A DNA stretch of 64,000 nt, taken from the NCBI GenBank assembly GCA_030833445.1, contig JAURHD010000001.1:62001-126000 (forward strand), read 5' to 3'. Below are positions 34,640 through 43,918 of this stretch, one piece after another. Under the pieces are notes generated by a model. The model did no database searches and was not told the origin of the DNA. It worked only from the letters and a program-made list of their open reading frames with translations. The stretch is from Cephaloticoccus sp. Its GTDB lineage: Bacteria > Verrucomicrobiota > Verrucomicrobiia > Opitutales > Opitutaceae. Positions within the stretch are counted from its first letter, which is position 1. Each line of letters opens with the position of its first letter. Made by a program: the position numbers and the translations under genes.

Positions 34640-35029
34640 ATGAGCAACTCCAAACTATATGTTGGCAACCTGTCCTTCAAAACCACCGAAGACGAACTCC
34701 GTTCACACTTCGGTCAGTATGGCAGCGTTACCGACGTTTATGTCGCTATGGACCGCATGACCGGTCGTCCCCGTGGTTTCGCATTCGTGACCATGGGCAC
34801 AGCAGAAGAAGCGCAAAGCGCAGCCGAGAAAGTTAATGGCTCCGAACTCGATGGCCGTCAGTTGACGGTTAACGAAGCTCGTCCCAAGGAAGAGCGCTCC
34901 GGCGGCTTCGGTGGTGGCGGCGGCGGTGGCGGTCGTGGCTTCGGCGGCGGCGGCGGTCGTGGTGGCTTTGGCGGTGGTCGTGGCGGTGATCGCGGTGGCG
35001 ATCGCGATCGCGGCGAGCGTCGCTACTAA
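34640..35029 (+). CDS. RRM-domain RNA-binding protein with Gly/Arg-rich tail
   Basis: A 129-residue protein. Residues 1-80 form one RNA recognition motif: RNP2 is KLYVGNLS and RNP1 is RGFAFVTM, as in cyanobacterial Rbp and eukaryotic glycine-rich RNA-binding proteins. The tail from about residue 88 is almost only Gly, Arg, Phe and Asp, with repeated GGGRG and RGGDRG units. ATG at 34640 starts the domain; an in-frame ATG at 34574 would add 22 residues unlike the family. A strong terminator follows. In cyanobacteria similar genes respond to cold; here that is inference, supported by the helicase next door. Confidence 0.93.
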   Translation: MSNSKLYVGNLSFKTTEDELRSHFGQYGSVTDVYVAMDRMTGRPRGFAFVTMGTAEEAQSAAEKVNGSELDGRQLTVNEARPKEERSGGFGGGGGGGGRGFGGGGGRGGFGGGRGGDRGGDRDRGERRY

Positions 35030-35063
35030 TAGCACTCCCGGTTCCAAAAAACCGATTTTCAGG

Positions 35064-35095
35064 GACGGAGCTCCTAACCGGGCTCCGTCTTTTTT
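35064..35095 (+). terminator. Rho-independent terminator after the RRM gene
   Basis: GACGGAGC (35064-35071) pairs with GCTCCGTC (35082-35089), followed by six T residues. Confidence 0.88.
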
Positions 35096-35213
35096 GTCTT
35101 AATATCCCCTGTCATTCCGGCAGGGAGAGGACGGGTAATTCATCCGTCCGTGGGCGCGCGGACCGCGCGCCCGTGCTGGCATATCCAGCGTTAACCGGTC
35201 CGCACCCAATCTC

Positions 35214-36458
35214 ATGCCTTTTAAAGCTCTCAATCTTTCCGAACCCGTCCTGCGCGGCGTCCAAGCCGCCGGCTATTCCGATCCCACGCCCATTCAGTTG
35301 CGCGCCATTCCCCTCGTGTTGGGCGGTGGCGATGTCGTCGGCTCCGCCCAAACCGGCACCGGTAAGACCGCGGCCTTCGCGCTGCCGATTCTGACCCGTT
35401 TGGGCGCCCACGGTAAAACCCGCGTGCTGGTGCTTGAGCCCACCCGCGAACTTGCCGCCCAGGTTGAAACCGCCTTTCGCGATTTCGCCCGCTTCACCGA
35501 CCTGCGCACCGTCGCGGTTTTCGGCGGGGTTGGTTATGGCAATCAACGCAAGGAACTCAGTCGCGGGGTCGATATCATTGTCGCCACCCCAGGTCGACTG
35601 ATGGACTACCTCAAGGCCGGCACCATTAGCCTCCGCGATATCAACACGCTCGTGCTCGATGAGGTCGACCACATGCTCGACATGGGCTTCCTCCCGGTCG
35701 TAAAGGACATCATCAGCCGCTGCCCGCGCGAGCGCCAGACCCTGCTGTTTTCCGCCACGGTGCCGCCAGAGATTCAGGCGATCGCGTCCTTCGCCCTGCG
35801 CAATCCCAGCCGGATCGAGGTCGGCGTTAACCGCACGGTCAATGAATCCGTCAATCACGCGCTCTATCCCGTCGGCTACGCGCAGAAGTTCGATCTGCTA
35901 CTCGCTTTGCTCGAAAAAACTGATTTCGACAGCGTGCTGGTTTTCTCCCGCACCAAGCATGGGGCCGACAAGATCGCCCGCCGGCTCAAGAGCGCCAATC
36001 ACAGTGTGGCCGTGCTTCACGCCAACCGATCCCAGAATCAACGCATCGAAGCGCTCGAAGGCTTCAAGTCGGGCAAATATGAAGTCATGGTCGCCACCGA
36101 TATTGCGGCCCGTGGCATTGATGTCGCCGGAGTTTCGCACGTCATCAACTATGATGTGCCGGAAAAGCCCGAGGATTACGTCCACCGCATCGGCCGCACC
36201 GGCCGGGCCCAAGCAGTTGGCGATGCCTTTACCTTGGTCACGCCGGAAAACGAAAAGGACATTCGGGATATTCAACGTTTCATCGGGGCCAAAATTCCCG
36301 AGCTCAAACTCGAGGGTTTCCCATACGGGCCCTACGCCCCTCGCCCGGATCAACCGCCCCAACAACGCGAAAGTCGCGGCCGGGCCCAGGCCCATGGTGA
36401 TTTTCCGCAAAAACGCGGTGGTTTCCGTGGCTTCGGCGGTCGCCGTGGCCAGCGCTGA
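35214..36458 (+). CDS. DEAD-box-type RNA helicase with DEVD motif II and Arg/Gly tail
   Basis: A 414-residue helicase. Q motif PTPIQLRAIP, motif I AQTGTGKT, Ib TPGR, motif II LDEVD (Val-Asp instead of Ala-Asp), motif III SAT, motif V DIAARGIDV and motif VI HRIGRTGR are all in order. The C-terminal 40 residues are basic and end in KRGGFRGFGGRRGQR. It unwinds RNA in ribosome assembly or mRNA turnover, like RhlE/CshA. It follows the RRM gene by 184 bases beyond that gene's terminator, so it has its own promoter. The intergenic part shows no gene. Confidence 0.93.
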   Translation: MPFKALNLSEPVLRGVQAAGYSDPTPIQLRAIPLVLGGGDVVGSAQTGTGKTAAFALPILTRLGAHGKTRVLVLEPTRELAAQVETAFRDFARFTDLRTVAVFGGVGYGNQRKELSRGVDIIVATPGRLMDYLKAGTISLRDINTLVLDEVDHMLDMGFLPVVKDIISRCPRERQTLLFSATVPPEIQAIASFALRNPSRIEVGVNRTVNESVNHALYPVGYAQKFDLLLALLEKTDFDSVLVFSRTKHGADKIARRLKSANHSVAVLHANRSQNQRIEALEGFKSGKYEVMVATDIAARGIDVAGVSHVINYDVPEKPEDYVHRIGRTGRAQAVGDAFTLVTPENEKDIRDIQRFIGAKIPELKLEGFPYGPYAPRPDQPPQQRESRGRAQAHGDFPQKRGGFRGFGGRRGQR

Positions 36459-36551
36459 TCTACCCCTCACTTCATCCACCATTACGGCGTCGCCAAACCG
36501 CCGGCTAAAAAAATCCGTGTGTTCGCGACGCAGTTTGCTAAGCGTTCTGTC

Positions 36552-37013
36552 ATGTTCTGCCGTATTGTTTTCCTCGTAACCCTGTTGCTCCTCCCGGGCA
36601 CCTTGCACGCCCAGCGTGAAAAACTGCCGCCGGAAGATCTGGCGTGGGTGGAAAAAAACTTTCCCGACGCCCAGAAATCCAACACCGGGATTCGCTACCT
36701 GGTGATCGAAAAGGGGCATGGCGAAACCGCCCAGCGGGGCCAGATGGTTTCGTTGGTTTATGTCGGCCGCCTGATTGACGGTGAAACCTTCGATCAGCAG
36801 CTCGATCCGGCCAAACCTTTCACTTTTCGCCTCGGTCGCGGGAAGGTCATCCAAGGGTGGGACCAGATCATTCGGTTGATGAGTCCTGGCGACAAATGGC
36901 TGGTCATCATTCCGCCCGAACTCGCCTACGGCACTCGCGGTCAACCGCCAAAGATTCCGGCCAACGCCACCTTGGTTTTTACCATGCAGTTATTGTCGGC
37001 TAATCAGGAATAG
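36552..37013 (+). CDS. FKBP-type peptidyl-prolyl isomerase, exported
   Basis: A 153-residue protein with signal peptide (FCRIVFLVTLLLLPGTLHAQ) and an FKBP domain: QMVSLVYVGRLIDGETFDQ, VIQGWDQIIRLMSPGDKWLVIIPPELAYGTRG and IPANATLVFTMQLL. It catalyses proline isomerisation in the periplasm. The ATG at 36552 starts directly before the signal peptide; the GTG at 36519 is less likely. The 3' end overlaps the convergent RarD gene by 10 bases. Confidence 0.92.
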   Translation: MFCRIVFLVTLLLLPGTLHAQREKLPPEDLAWVEKNFPDAQKSNTGIRYLVIEKGHGETAQRGQMVSLVYVGRLIDGETFDQQLDPAKPFTFRLGRGKVIQGWDQIIRLMSPGDKWLVIIPPELAYGTRGQPPKIPANATLVFTMQLLSANQE

Positions 37014-37906
37014 ATCTGGCGGCGTTGGGTCCAGATGGCATCGACGGTATAGATCGCCAGACCAATCCAAATCAGCCCAAACGATTGCGCCCGAACCGCG
37101 CTAAATGGCTCGTGATAAAACCAGATACCAAGGGCAAATTGCACGGTGGGGGCCACATATTGCAATAAACCCATCGTGGTGAGTTGCAGCTTTCGGGCTC
37201 CATAGGCGAACAACAACAGCGGCACCCCGGTAACCACTCCAGTGGTCAAGACCAGCCACTGAATGTGGAGTGGGGCAAATCCAAGGGCGCCGGTGCCCGT
37301 GTGTGTGCGCCAGATCAGGAACGCTCCCGCCAATGGAGCGAGCAACAGGGTTTCTACCGTGAGTCCTGCAAGCGAACCGAGGGCCGACCGTTTGCGCAGC
37401 AAGCCGTAGATGCCGAACGTTACCGCGAGGACCAGTGCGATCCAAGGCAGCCGGCCCAGCTGCCAGAGCTGCCAGACCACCCCAAAGACCGCGAAGCCGA
37501 TCGCGATCCGTTGAGCGGGTCGCAATCGTTCATGCAGCACTCCCCAACCCAAAGCGATATTGACCAAGGGCACTAAAAAATAGCCCAAACTGCTCTCAAT
37601 GACATGTCCGTTATTAATCGCCCAGACAAACACCAGCCAGTTGATCGTGAGTAACCCACCACTCAAGGCGTAGCGGCCCAACTGTCGGCCGGAGGAAAAT
37701 GCGGCATACACCGGCTCGAATCCGCCCCGCCACCAAAGCAACGGCACCGTAAACAACATCGTCCAAAACAACCGGTGGGCAATCAGCTCGGTCGCATCCA
37801 CCGAGGCAAGCTGATGCCAAAAAAGGGGAAATATGCCCCAGGCCAAGTAACAGCCAAAGGCCGCGAGCACGCCGCGAACCGACGCCCGACCCGGATTGGG
37901 GTTCAT
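37004..37906 (-). CDS. rarD: RarD-type EamA transporter
   Basis: A 300-residue inner-membrane protein with ten predicted helices in two EamA repeats. RGVLAAFGCYLAWGIFPLFWHQL, NGHVIESSLGYFLVPL and GLLQYVAPTVQFALGIWFYHEPF are RarD hallmarks. Substrates are poorly known (chloramphenicol sensitivity in Pseudomonas). Its ATG overlaps the stop of the preceding lipoprotein gene by 4 bases. Confidence 0.9.
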   Translation of the reverse strand: MNPNPGRASVRGVLAAFGCYLAWGIFPLFWHQLASVDATELIAHRLFWTMLFTVPLLWWRGGFEPVYAAFSSGRQLGRYALSGGLLTINWLVFVWAINNGHVIESSLGYFLVPLVNIALGWGVLHERLRPAQRIAIGFAVFGVVWQLWQLGRLPWIALVLAVTFGIYGLLRKRSALGSLAGLTVETLLLAPLAGAFLIWRTHTGTGALGFAPLHIQWLVLTTGVVTGVPLLLFAYGARKLQLTTMGLLQYVAPTVQFALGIWFYHEPFSAVRAQSFGLIWIGLAIYTVDAIWTQRRQIYS

Positions 37907-38160
37907 TCCTGGGCTGCGCCGGTAAATTCGTAGCGCTGCCGGAATTCGCTGACCGCCTGATTCATGGCTGCATCTGCCGACTTGCCCTGACCCACCAGTT
38001 CGGAAGTGCGCCGCTCAATCCAACGCTGTTTGAAGGACTGTTCAACCTGGGTCGTGATGGACTTCTCCGGGGGTGACTTCTTTTTGAAAGTGGAACATCC
38101 CGTGAACAAAAATGTGGCGCCAATCAGGCAGAAAATAACCGGGCGTAGTTTGTCGGACAT
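37903..38160 (-). CDS. small lipoprotein of unknown function
   Basis: An 85-residue protein. VIFCLIGATFLFTGC is a signal peptide ending in a lipobox-like FTGC, so Cys would be lipidated and exported. The mature part is a basic/acidic helix (QRWIERRTSELVGQGKSADAAMNQAVSEFRQRYEF). ATG at 38160 gives the cleanest signal; an ATG at 38172 adds four residues. It is translationally coupled to rarD. No family recognised. Confidence 0.6.
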   Translation of the reverse strand: MSDKLRPVIFCLIGATFLFTGCSTFKKKSPPEKSITTQVEQSFKQRWIERRTSELVGQGKSADAAMNQAVSEFRQRYEFTGAAQE

Positions 38161-38252
38161 GATTGATTTCATTTGAAGGATCGCTTCCTCTGACCGCGAG
38201 CGTATCTTTTTGTTTTCGCGCAATTCAATAATCGTGTTAAGCCAGTTTCATC

Positions 38253-39584
38253 ATGAGTGAAGAGCCCAATCCACCGCCGCTGCGGTTGAAACCGCGTTTG
38301 AAACCGGATGCGGCGGAGACTGAAGCTCCCACTCCCCCAAGCGAGACCCCGGCTCAACCCGCCACCGAGCCCAGTGCGGATAACGAAGCTCCGAAACTTC
38401 GACTGAAACCCCGATTAACGGTTGATCCTGCCCCGGAAAAGAAAGCGGAAGAACCGGCCAAATCCGTGGAAGAAACACCCCCCGCCGAAAAACCCGCCGA
38501 GGAGAACCCGACGGCCGGTAGATTACGCCTTAAACCAAAATTAAACTTGGAGCCGGAGCCCACCCCCAAGGAATCCACCGCTCCGGAGCCGGGTTCTGAT
38601 GCTCAGCCAACGGCCCCCGTGACTCCACCGCCAGTCGCCACTGAAAGCAAACCGCCAGAACCGGCCCCCACCGCGACACCGCCCTCCAGTGAACCTGCCC
38701 CCAAATTCAAATTAAAACCCAAACCGGCCGCGAGCGCGCCACCCCCGGCCGCTGCCGCCAGTGCTCCTCCACCAAGCAACACACCAGCACCGGCCGCTCC
38801 GCCACCGGGCATCAAGCTGAAACCCGCGGCCGCTCCTACGCCAGCCCCAGCTGAAGCACCGCCGCAAGTCGCCCCGGTCGCTCCTCCGCAAGAAGCGGCC
38901 CATGAAGAAATGCCGCCGGTAACTCCGGAAGATACCCCGACCGCGCCTCCGCCAGCACCACCCAAAAAGCGGCGGCGACCAGGCAAACCGCCGTTTGCCA
39001 TGTTAATCTTGGTCGGCTTGGTAATCCTGCTGGGAGCGGGGGGATTCTTTGCCTGGAAAATTTTCATGGGCCCCCCACCGCCGGTGATCCTGACACCCCG
39101 ACCCGCTCAGATCAAACCGGCCGCAACGCCCGAAGCCGCGCCGGTAGAGGAACCCGCAGCCCCGGCATCCATGGCCGGTAAGATGATCGAACGCGCCAAG
39201 GAAGTCGCCGCTGAGCACGGGACCAACCTGACCGATCCGGTGGATGATATCATGGCGGAACCCACGGCCCCGACACCCTCACCGGCAGAAGATCGGGTGG
39301 CCGCCACTTCGCAATCCGAGATCGCCCCCGGTGTGACTGCCACAACCACCACCATGCTGTCCGCGGTGGAGGCGAGTCATGATTTTCAAAACTTTGTCGC
39401 GGAAATGCGGATCAACGGGGTCTTTCAAGGTTCACCAGCGCGCGCATTGATCAATGGGCACACCGTCTCGGAAGGTGAAGTAATCGATAGCGGCTTGGGC
39501 ATCATCTTCGATCACATCGAAGCCGAAGATAAACAGATCATTTTCCGCGATGGCACCGGAGCCACCGTGCGTCGCAAATACTGA
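38253..39584 (+). CDS. Pro-rich bitopic membrane protein with repeated LKP motifs, GspB-like C-terminus
   Basis: A 443-residue protein. Residues 1-245 are Pro/Ala/Glu-rich and disordered, and contain five copies of a short basic motif: LRLKPRL (10-16 and 49-55), LRLKPKL (91-97), FKLKPKP (152-158) and IKLKP (187-191). A KKRRRPGKP cluster precedes one membrane helix (about 250-270, LILVGLVILLGAGGFFAW), so the N-terminal part should face the cytosol. The last 70 residues (INGVFQGSPARALINGHTVSEGEVI and EDKQIIFRDGTGATVRRKY) resemble the small beta domain of GspB/PulB-like proteins. Divergent from the lipoprotein gene. Role unknown. Confidence 0.6.
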   Translation: MSEEPNPPPLRLKPRLKPDAAETEAPTPPSETPAQPATEPSADNEAPKLRLKPRLTVDPAPEKKAEEPAKSVEETPPAEKPAEENPTAGRLRLKPKLNLEPEPTPKESTAPEPGSDAQPTAPVTPPPVATESKPPEPAPTATPPSSEPAPKFKLKPKPAASAPPPAAAASAPPPSNTPAPAAPPPGIKLKPAAAPTPAPAEAPPQVAPVAPPQEAAHEEMPPVTPEDTPTAPPPAPPKKRRRPGKPPFAMLILVGLVILLGAGGFFAWKIFMGPPPPVILTPRPAQIKPAATPEAAPVEEPAAPASMAGKMIERAKEVAAEHGTNLTDPVDDIMAEPTAPTPSPAEDRVAATSQSEIAPGVTATTTTMLSAVEASHDFQNFVAEMRINGVFQGSPARALINGHTVSEGEVIDSGLGIIFDHIEAEDKQIIFRDGTGATVRRKY

Positions 39585-39591
39585 TTCCCTG

Positions 39592-42006
39592 TTACTCTTT
39601 GTTACTAGGTATCAGCCAACGTCTCTGACCCGTCACACGATGGCGTGGAATTCCCGGGAGGGAGGCCATAGCAGCGATACCTCGAGGCAGTTCCAGGTTC
39701 ACTTCTATGCCCGTTGAAGTGCGATTCCAGGCACTGCGAATAGTTCCCCGCGGGGTAGGAATCGTGGCCCCGCCGTGATCACCGTGGAACACGGGCGCAA
39801 AGCTCACTTCCTTCCACGTTGGGGCGGTCTGGCGCACGCCACCGATTATCTGCATGAGGTGAAACAGCGGATGAGCCGACCATGCGTGGGAACGGCTGCT
39901 GATAAACCCTTCGTGCTCCGCGCTGAATGTCTCGAAGGTGGAACCGTAGGCGATCATCGGTTCCCAGCGGGGCTTGATGTGGTCCAGCACCGCCGCGCCA
40001 TGTCCACGCTCCGCGAGCAACGAATAAACATAGGTGATCCAATAGGCACTCGGACGCGACTGGTGGCCGGATTCGTCGCGCAGGTAGTTGACGAGAAACT
40101 GCTCCATGATCGCTTCCGATTTCGGGGCCAGTCCAGCCATGAGGCTGAGGGTTTGCGCATGCGGTGAAGTGGTTTTGACGATGCGCCCCGACCAATCGAT
40201 GCCGTCTCGCATCAGCCCGTGCCGATCGATAAGTTTTCTCAACGGCGTGCGCAGCTTGGCCGCCCACCGTTTGCAGCGTGCGGCCGCCTTATGGTCGCGC
40301 GTCAGGCGATGCAGCTCAGCCAGTTTGTCGAGTGCCAGCAGCAACCAAAGATTATAGACACTCGAAGCCCCGTCCTTGAAGAGCTGCGTCCAATCCAAGA
40401 ACAACCAATAGCGGTCATCATACTCCACCAGTCCGTGTTTGCCGGTGTGCTGTTCGAAGTAGGTGAGGGCATGCTCAATCGTGTGACGTTGACTCCGGAA
40501 GGTCTCCAGATCACCCGTCTGCCAATAAAGGTCCCACATCGTGATGATCCAGATGAGCGTAAAGTCGGGCAGGATGCAGTTGTGCGCCATGGTCGGCGCA
40601 TGGCCGTAGGTGACGCCGTCTGACGTCGTCTGTGCGCCGATCTGCCGGATGCCACGTTGAAACAATCGGGCGTCGCCGGTGAGATGAAACGTATTCCATG
40701 CCTGCACCCGGGCATCGCCCCACCATTGCGCCTGCTCGCGCCAAGGCGTATCCACATAGGCATCGAGCATGCAGTTCTGCTGCGACCAGGCACAGGTTTC
40801 CCAAATGGACTCCCACCGTTTATCCGAACTCGTAAAGCTTCCCTTGCGCTCAATGGGATAACCCACGCGATGCAGACAAGAGGATATGTGAAGCTCCCGC
40901 GTGCTGTTGCGCACGGTGAGCATGGCGTAGCGAAAACCAAAGGGATGATAGAAGCGGTGCTCGGTTCGTCCCGCCCGACAGATCAGCCGCGTGCTAAAAG
41001 TCACCCGGCTGCCGTCGGGATATTGCAGCATCGGCTCCAGTTTTTTAAAATCCACGCTCTCGACATAGATGATGTCGATGGTTTCGCCCCCAGTCGCCCC
41101 ACCGACGGCGAGTGAATAGCTACCCACCACGGGACGTCCGACATCGATCAGGTAACTGCGGAAATTATTTTCGCCCGTGGCCGGCACCATCAGACCGGCG
41201 GCAAACAAGCCCACCGGCGCCTTCGGATCGGCCGGCTGATTCATGCCCGCGCCGGAAGCCTCCATGGGTTGATGGGTATGGTCCTCGTTCTGTCGCAACA
41301 CGTAGAGATTGCGCGCGGTTCGCCAGTCGGCCCCGCATTTACCTTTCCCCGTGCCGATCACATGTCCGGGACGATTGGCCTCTTCAAACATCTGCGGCAG
41401 GCCCCGTGGTTCCAGCGTGGCCCAAGGCATTTGGCCTATCGGCCGCAGGGCTGGATGCGACCAATCGCTGTCATCGAAATCAGAATTCATCCACGCAGCC
41501 GGACCCTCGCGGGCATCGTAGTGCTCCTGGGCAAACAGCTGATGACTGTTGAGGACGGTATCGCGCCGGATCCCCGGTTGTTGGAGACATTTCCATGTCG
41601 CGTCGGTTTGCACCACGGTGCGGCCCCACTTCGCCGCCATCAGCAGACCGGCGTAACCGGCGGATAGATACTGAAAATTTCCCATGCCGGGATTGTGAGC
41701 CCGCACGGCGATGACGTTGCGCCCGGGCACCAACCAGCGCGCGACATCGACCTCGTCATAGGGCCAGTGCGATTGAAATCCGCGCGCGGGTCCGCGGGTC
41801 ACGAAGGCTCCGTTGATATAAAGCTGATACGATTGATCGGCGGTGATGAACAACGGCGCAACGCTTGGCTGTCGTGCAAGCGACAGCTCCTGACGAAACA
41901 GGACAAAGCTGTTATGGAGATCCCAGCGATGATCCTCCGGCCAGATCCACTGGGCCTGACCAAAACTGGCAAAAGAGGGGTGCAACTTGGAGCTGGCTTT
42001 TTTCAT
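39592..42006 (-). CDS. GH78-like alpha-L-rhamnosidase
   Basis: An 804-residue enzyme. N-terminal beta domains (DQSYQLYINGAFVTRGPARG, an accessory sugar-binding region) are followed by the (alpha/alpha)6 barrel. The segment DTPWREQAQWWGDARV (419-432 and following) is the catalytic-site signature of family 78, with the general-acid carboxylate in this motif. YWLFLDWTQLFKDG and a C-terminal beta sandwich complete it. No signal peptide is apparent, so rhamnosides may be imported first. Stands alone between the convergent LKP-repeat gene and marC. Confidence 0.87.
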   Translation of the reverse strand: MKKASSKLHPSFASFGQAQWIWPEDHRWDLHNSFVLFRQELSLARQPSVAPLFITADQSYQLYINGAFVTRGPARGFQSHWPYDEVDVARWLVPGRNVIAVRAHNPGMGNFQYLSAGYAGLLMAAKWGRTVVQTDATWKCLQQPGIRRDTVLNSHQLFAQEHYDAREGPAAWMNSDFDDSDWSHPALRPIGQMPWATLEPRGLPQMFEEANRPGHVIGTGKGKCGADWRTARNLYVLRQNEDHTHQPMEASGAGMNQPADPKAPVGLFAAGLMVPATGENNFRSYLIDVGRPVVGSYSLAVGGATGGETIDIIYVESVDFKKLEPMLQYPDGSRVTFSTRLICRAGRTEHRFYHPFGFRYAMLTVRNSTRELHISSCLHRVGYPIERKGSFTSSDKRWESIWETCAWSQQNCMLDAYVDTPWREQAQWWGDARVQAWNTFHLTGDARLFQRGIRQIGAQTTSDGVTYGHAPTMAHNCILPDFTLIWIITMWDLYWQTGDLETFRSQRHTIEHALTYFEQHTGKHGLVEYDDRYWLFLDWTQLFKDGASSVYNLWLLLALDKLAELHRLTRDHKAAARCKRWAAKLRTPLRKLIDRHGLMRDGIDWSGRIVKTTSPHAQTLSLMAGLAPKSEAIMEQFLVNYLRDESGHQSRPSAYWITYVYSLLAERGHGAAVLDHIKPRWEPMIAYGSTFETFSAEHEGFISSRSHAWSAHPLFHLMQIIGGVRQTAPTWKEVSFAPVFHGDHGGATIPTPRGTIRSAWNRTSTGIEVNLELPRGIAAMASLPGIPRHRVTGQRRWLIPSNKE

Positions 42007-42028
42007 GAAAAAAGGTGCCGAAGCAAAA

Positions 42029-42709
42029 TTACCGCACCATCAGGGCATCCCGGATGCGATGCAGGAGGGCCGGATCGGTGGCGATGCCCAGCACGCCATT
42101 CACGACAAACTGGATGCCGATGCAGATCAGTAAAAAGCCCATGATTTTGGTCAGTGCATTCATCCCGCTGAAGCCGATCACCTTCACGATTTTCCCGGAC
42201 AAACGCAGGGTCACATAAATCATGATGGCGACACACAGGATGCCGAGGATCACCGCGACGTAATCAATCCATCCGGTCGCCAACGAAGTAAAACCAAGTG
42301 TGACCGCAATAGCACCGGGCCCGCTGAGCATGGGCATGGCCAGGGGAGAAAACGCGATGTCCCGCTTGGCCTTCGCCTCGGCGTGTTCCTGTTGCGTCTG
42401 CACCGGATCACGCGGCGGAGCGACCAGCATACTCCAACCGATACCCGCCACCAGCAGTCCGCCGGCGATGCGCAGGCCCGGGATCGAGATACCAAAGAAA
42501 CCCATGATGAAAGTGCCCCCCACCAAAAAGCTCACCAGGATCACCACCATATAGACGCAAGCCATGAACAGCTGCTGATTGCGCCGGGCCGGGGAATCGC
42601 CCTCGGTGATGGCGAGAAAAGTCGGCGCCGCCGCCAGCGGATTGATCAACGGCACGAGCGCAATGATCGTGCCGAGAATTAATTCCCAAAAATGGCTGAT
42701 GGATAGCAT
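42029..42709 (-). CDS. MarC-family integral membrane protein
   Basis: A 226-residue protein with six predicted helices. IIALVPLINPLAAAPTFLAIT and ISIPGLRIAGGLLVAGIGWSML are family hallmarks, as is MPMLSGPGAIAVTLG in the second half. The function of MarC (UPF0056) is unsettled, with transport proposed. The gene is 22 bases upstream of the rhamnosidase on the same strand and may be co-transcribed with it. Confidence 0.92.
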   Translation of the reverse strand: MLSISHFWELILGTIIALVPLINPLAAAPTFLAITEGDSPARRNQQLFMACVYMVVILVSFLVGGTFIMGFFGISIPGLRIAGGLLVAGIGWSMLVAPPRDPVQTQQEHAEAKAKRDIAFSPLAMPMLSGPGAIAVTLGFTSLATGWIDYVAVILGILCVAIMIYVTLRLSGKIVKVIGFSGMNALTKIMGFLLICIGIQFVVNGVLGIATDPALLHRIRDALMVR

Positions 42710-42791
42710 GGGCGGGGTAGGCTGAACTTGAACAAAATCAACCCGACCTAAGCAAACCGCGAATCGACCGGATTACGAGAACGATGGCAGC

Positions 42792-43904
42792 TCACCACAC
42801 ATCCACCGGGCCCTTGGGCACGGGAATCGCGGTCCGATTGAGCCCGGCCGGTTCGTTCTCTTCCTGCATGAACGAAGCCGTCATCGGACCGAGCGCGAAA
42901 CGCGGGAGAAGTTCGCCCGTTTCGTCGCAATACTGGGCGCGCCATGCGGTGTAGTCGGCCAAAACCCGGTCAAAGTCAGCCCGCGACTTGATCGTGATGA
43001 CCGCCTGCTTGAACGGCTTGGCCGGACCGAACCGCTTGGCATACCACGGAGCCACCTTACGGAACAGCCGGGTGCCATGGTCTTCGCCATAGAAATCACA
43101 ATAGCGCTCAAAGTGCCGGCCCATGACTTTGACGCGCTCGGCAAAACTTGGCTCGGCCATCAATTCACCCGTCGCCAGATAATGAGCCGTGCGCCGGAAG
43201 ATCCACGGATCATAAAACGCCCCGCGGCCAATACTCACTCCGGCGCAACCGGTTTCCTCAAACATGTGCTTCGCTGCCTCGGGAGTGGTGACGTCGCCGT
43301 TGCCGATCACGGGAATTGATTTAACCGCTACCACCACGGAGCGGATGCCGCTGAGATTGACCCTGCCGCTGAAACCCTGGGCCCGGGTGCGTCCGTGGAC
43401 AAAGATCGCGGCAACCCCGGCATCCTCCAACACCCGCGCAAGGTCGGGCGCGGTTAAATTATCGTCGTCCCAGCCCAATCGCATCTTGGCCGTAATGGGA
43501 ATCTTAACCGCCGCCACCATCCCGCGCACCAGCGCCGCCGTTTTGTCGAGTTCGGTCATCATGGCGGAGCCCCCGCCAATCTTGACGACCTTCTTCACCG
43601 GACAGCCCATGTTGATATCGACTGACTGCACGCCCATCTCCTGACAGATGATCGCCGCGTCGCGCATCTCCTCCGGCACGCTACCGAACAACTGGATCGC
43701 CAAAGGCGAATCACCCACCGCCGTCTCGACCAACTTAACCGCGGTGCGATTGCGCTCAATGAGTGAACGAGCATTCACCAAGTCCGTTGTCGCCCAACCC
43801 AGTCCGCCAATTTCCCGAATGGTCAGTCGAAAGGGCAGGTTGGTGTAACCCGCCAAGGGCGAGAGAAACAGATTGGTCGACAACTCATGGGGCCCGATGC
43901 GCAT
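42792..43904 (-). CDS. tRNA-dihydrouridine synthase (DusB-like)
   Basis: A 370-residue FMN enzyme reducing uridine in tRNA. LFLSPLAGYTNLPFRLTIREIG is the flavin-binding start, VDINMGCPVKKVVKIGGGSAMM contains the conserved catalytic Cys, and IFVHGRTRAQGFSG and PVIGNGDVTTPEAA are the flavin-phosphate parts. The C-terminal helical tRNA-binding domain is complete. It lies 14 bases downstream of the MalY-type gene on the same strand. Confidence 0.94.
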   Translation of the reverse strand: MRIGPHELSTNLFLSPLAGYTNLPFRLTIREIGGLGWATTDLVNARSLIERNRTAVKLVETAVGDSPLAIQLFGSVPEEMRDAAIICQEMGVQSVDINMGCPVKKVVKIGGGSAMMTELDKTAALVRGMVAAVKIPITAKMRLGWDDDNLTAPDLARVLEDAGVAAIFVHGRTRAQGFSGRVNLSGIRSVVVAVKSIPVIGNGDVTTPEAAKHMFEETGCAGVSIGRGAFYDPWIFRRTAHYLATGELMAEPSFAERVKVMGRHFERYCDFYGEDHGTRLFRKVAPWYAKRFGPAKPFKQAVITIKSRADFDRVLADYTAWRAQYCDETGELLPRFALGPMTASFMQEENEPAGLNRTAIPVPKGPVDVW

Positions 43905-43918
43905 GACGCCGATTCAGC

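Noticed and set aside
38253-38990. The Pro/Ala/Glu repeat region as a tandem DNA repeat or CRISPR-like array
   Set aside because: DNA copies of the motif are short, irregularly spaced and only similar at protein level; no direct repeats of CRISPR length.
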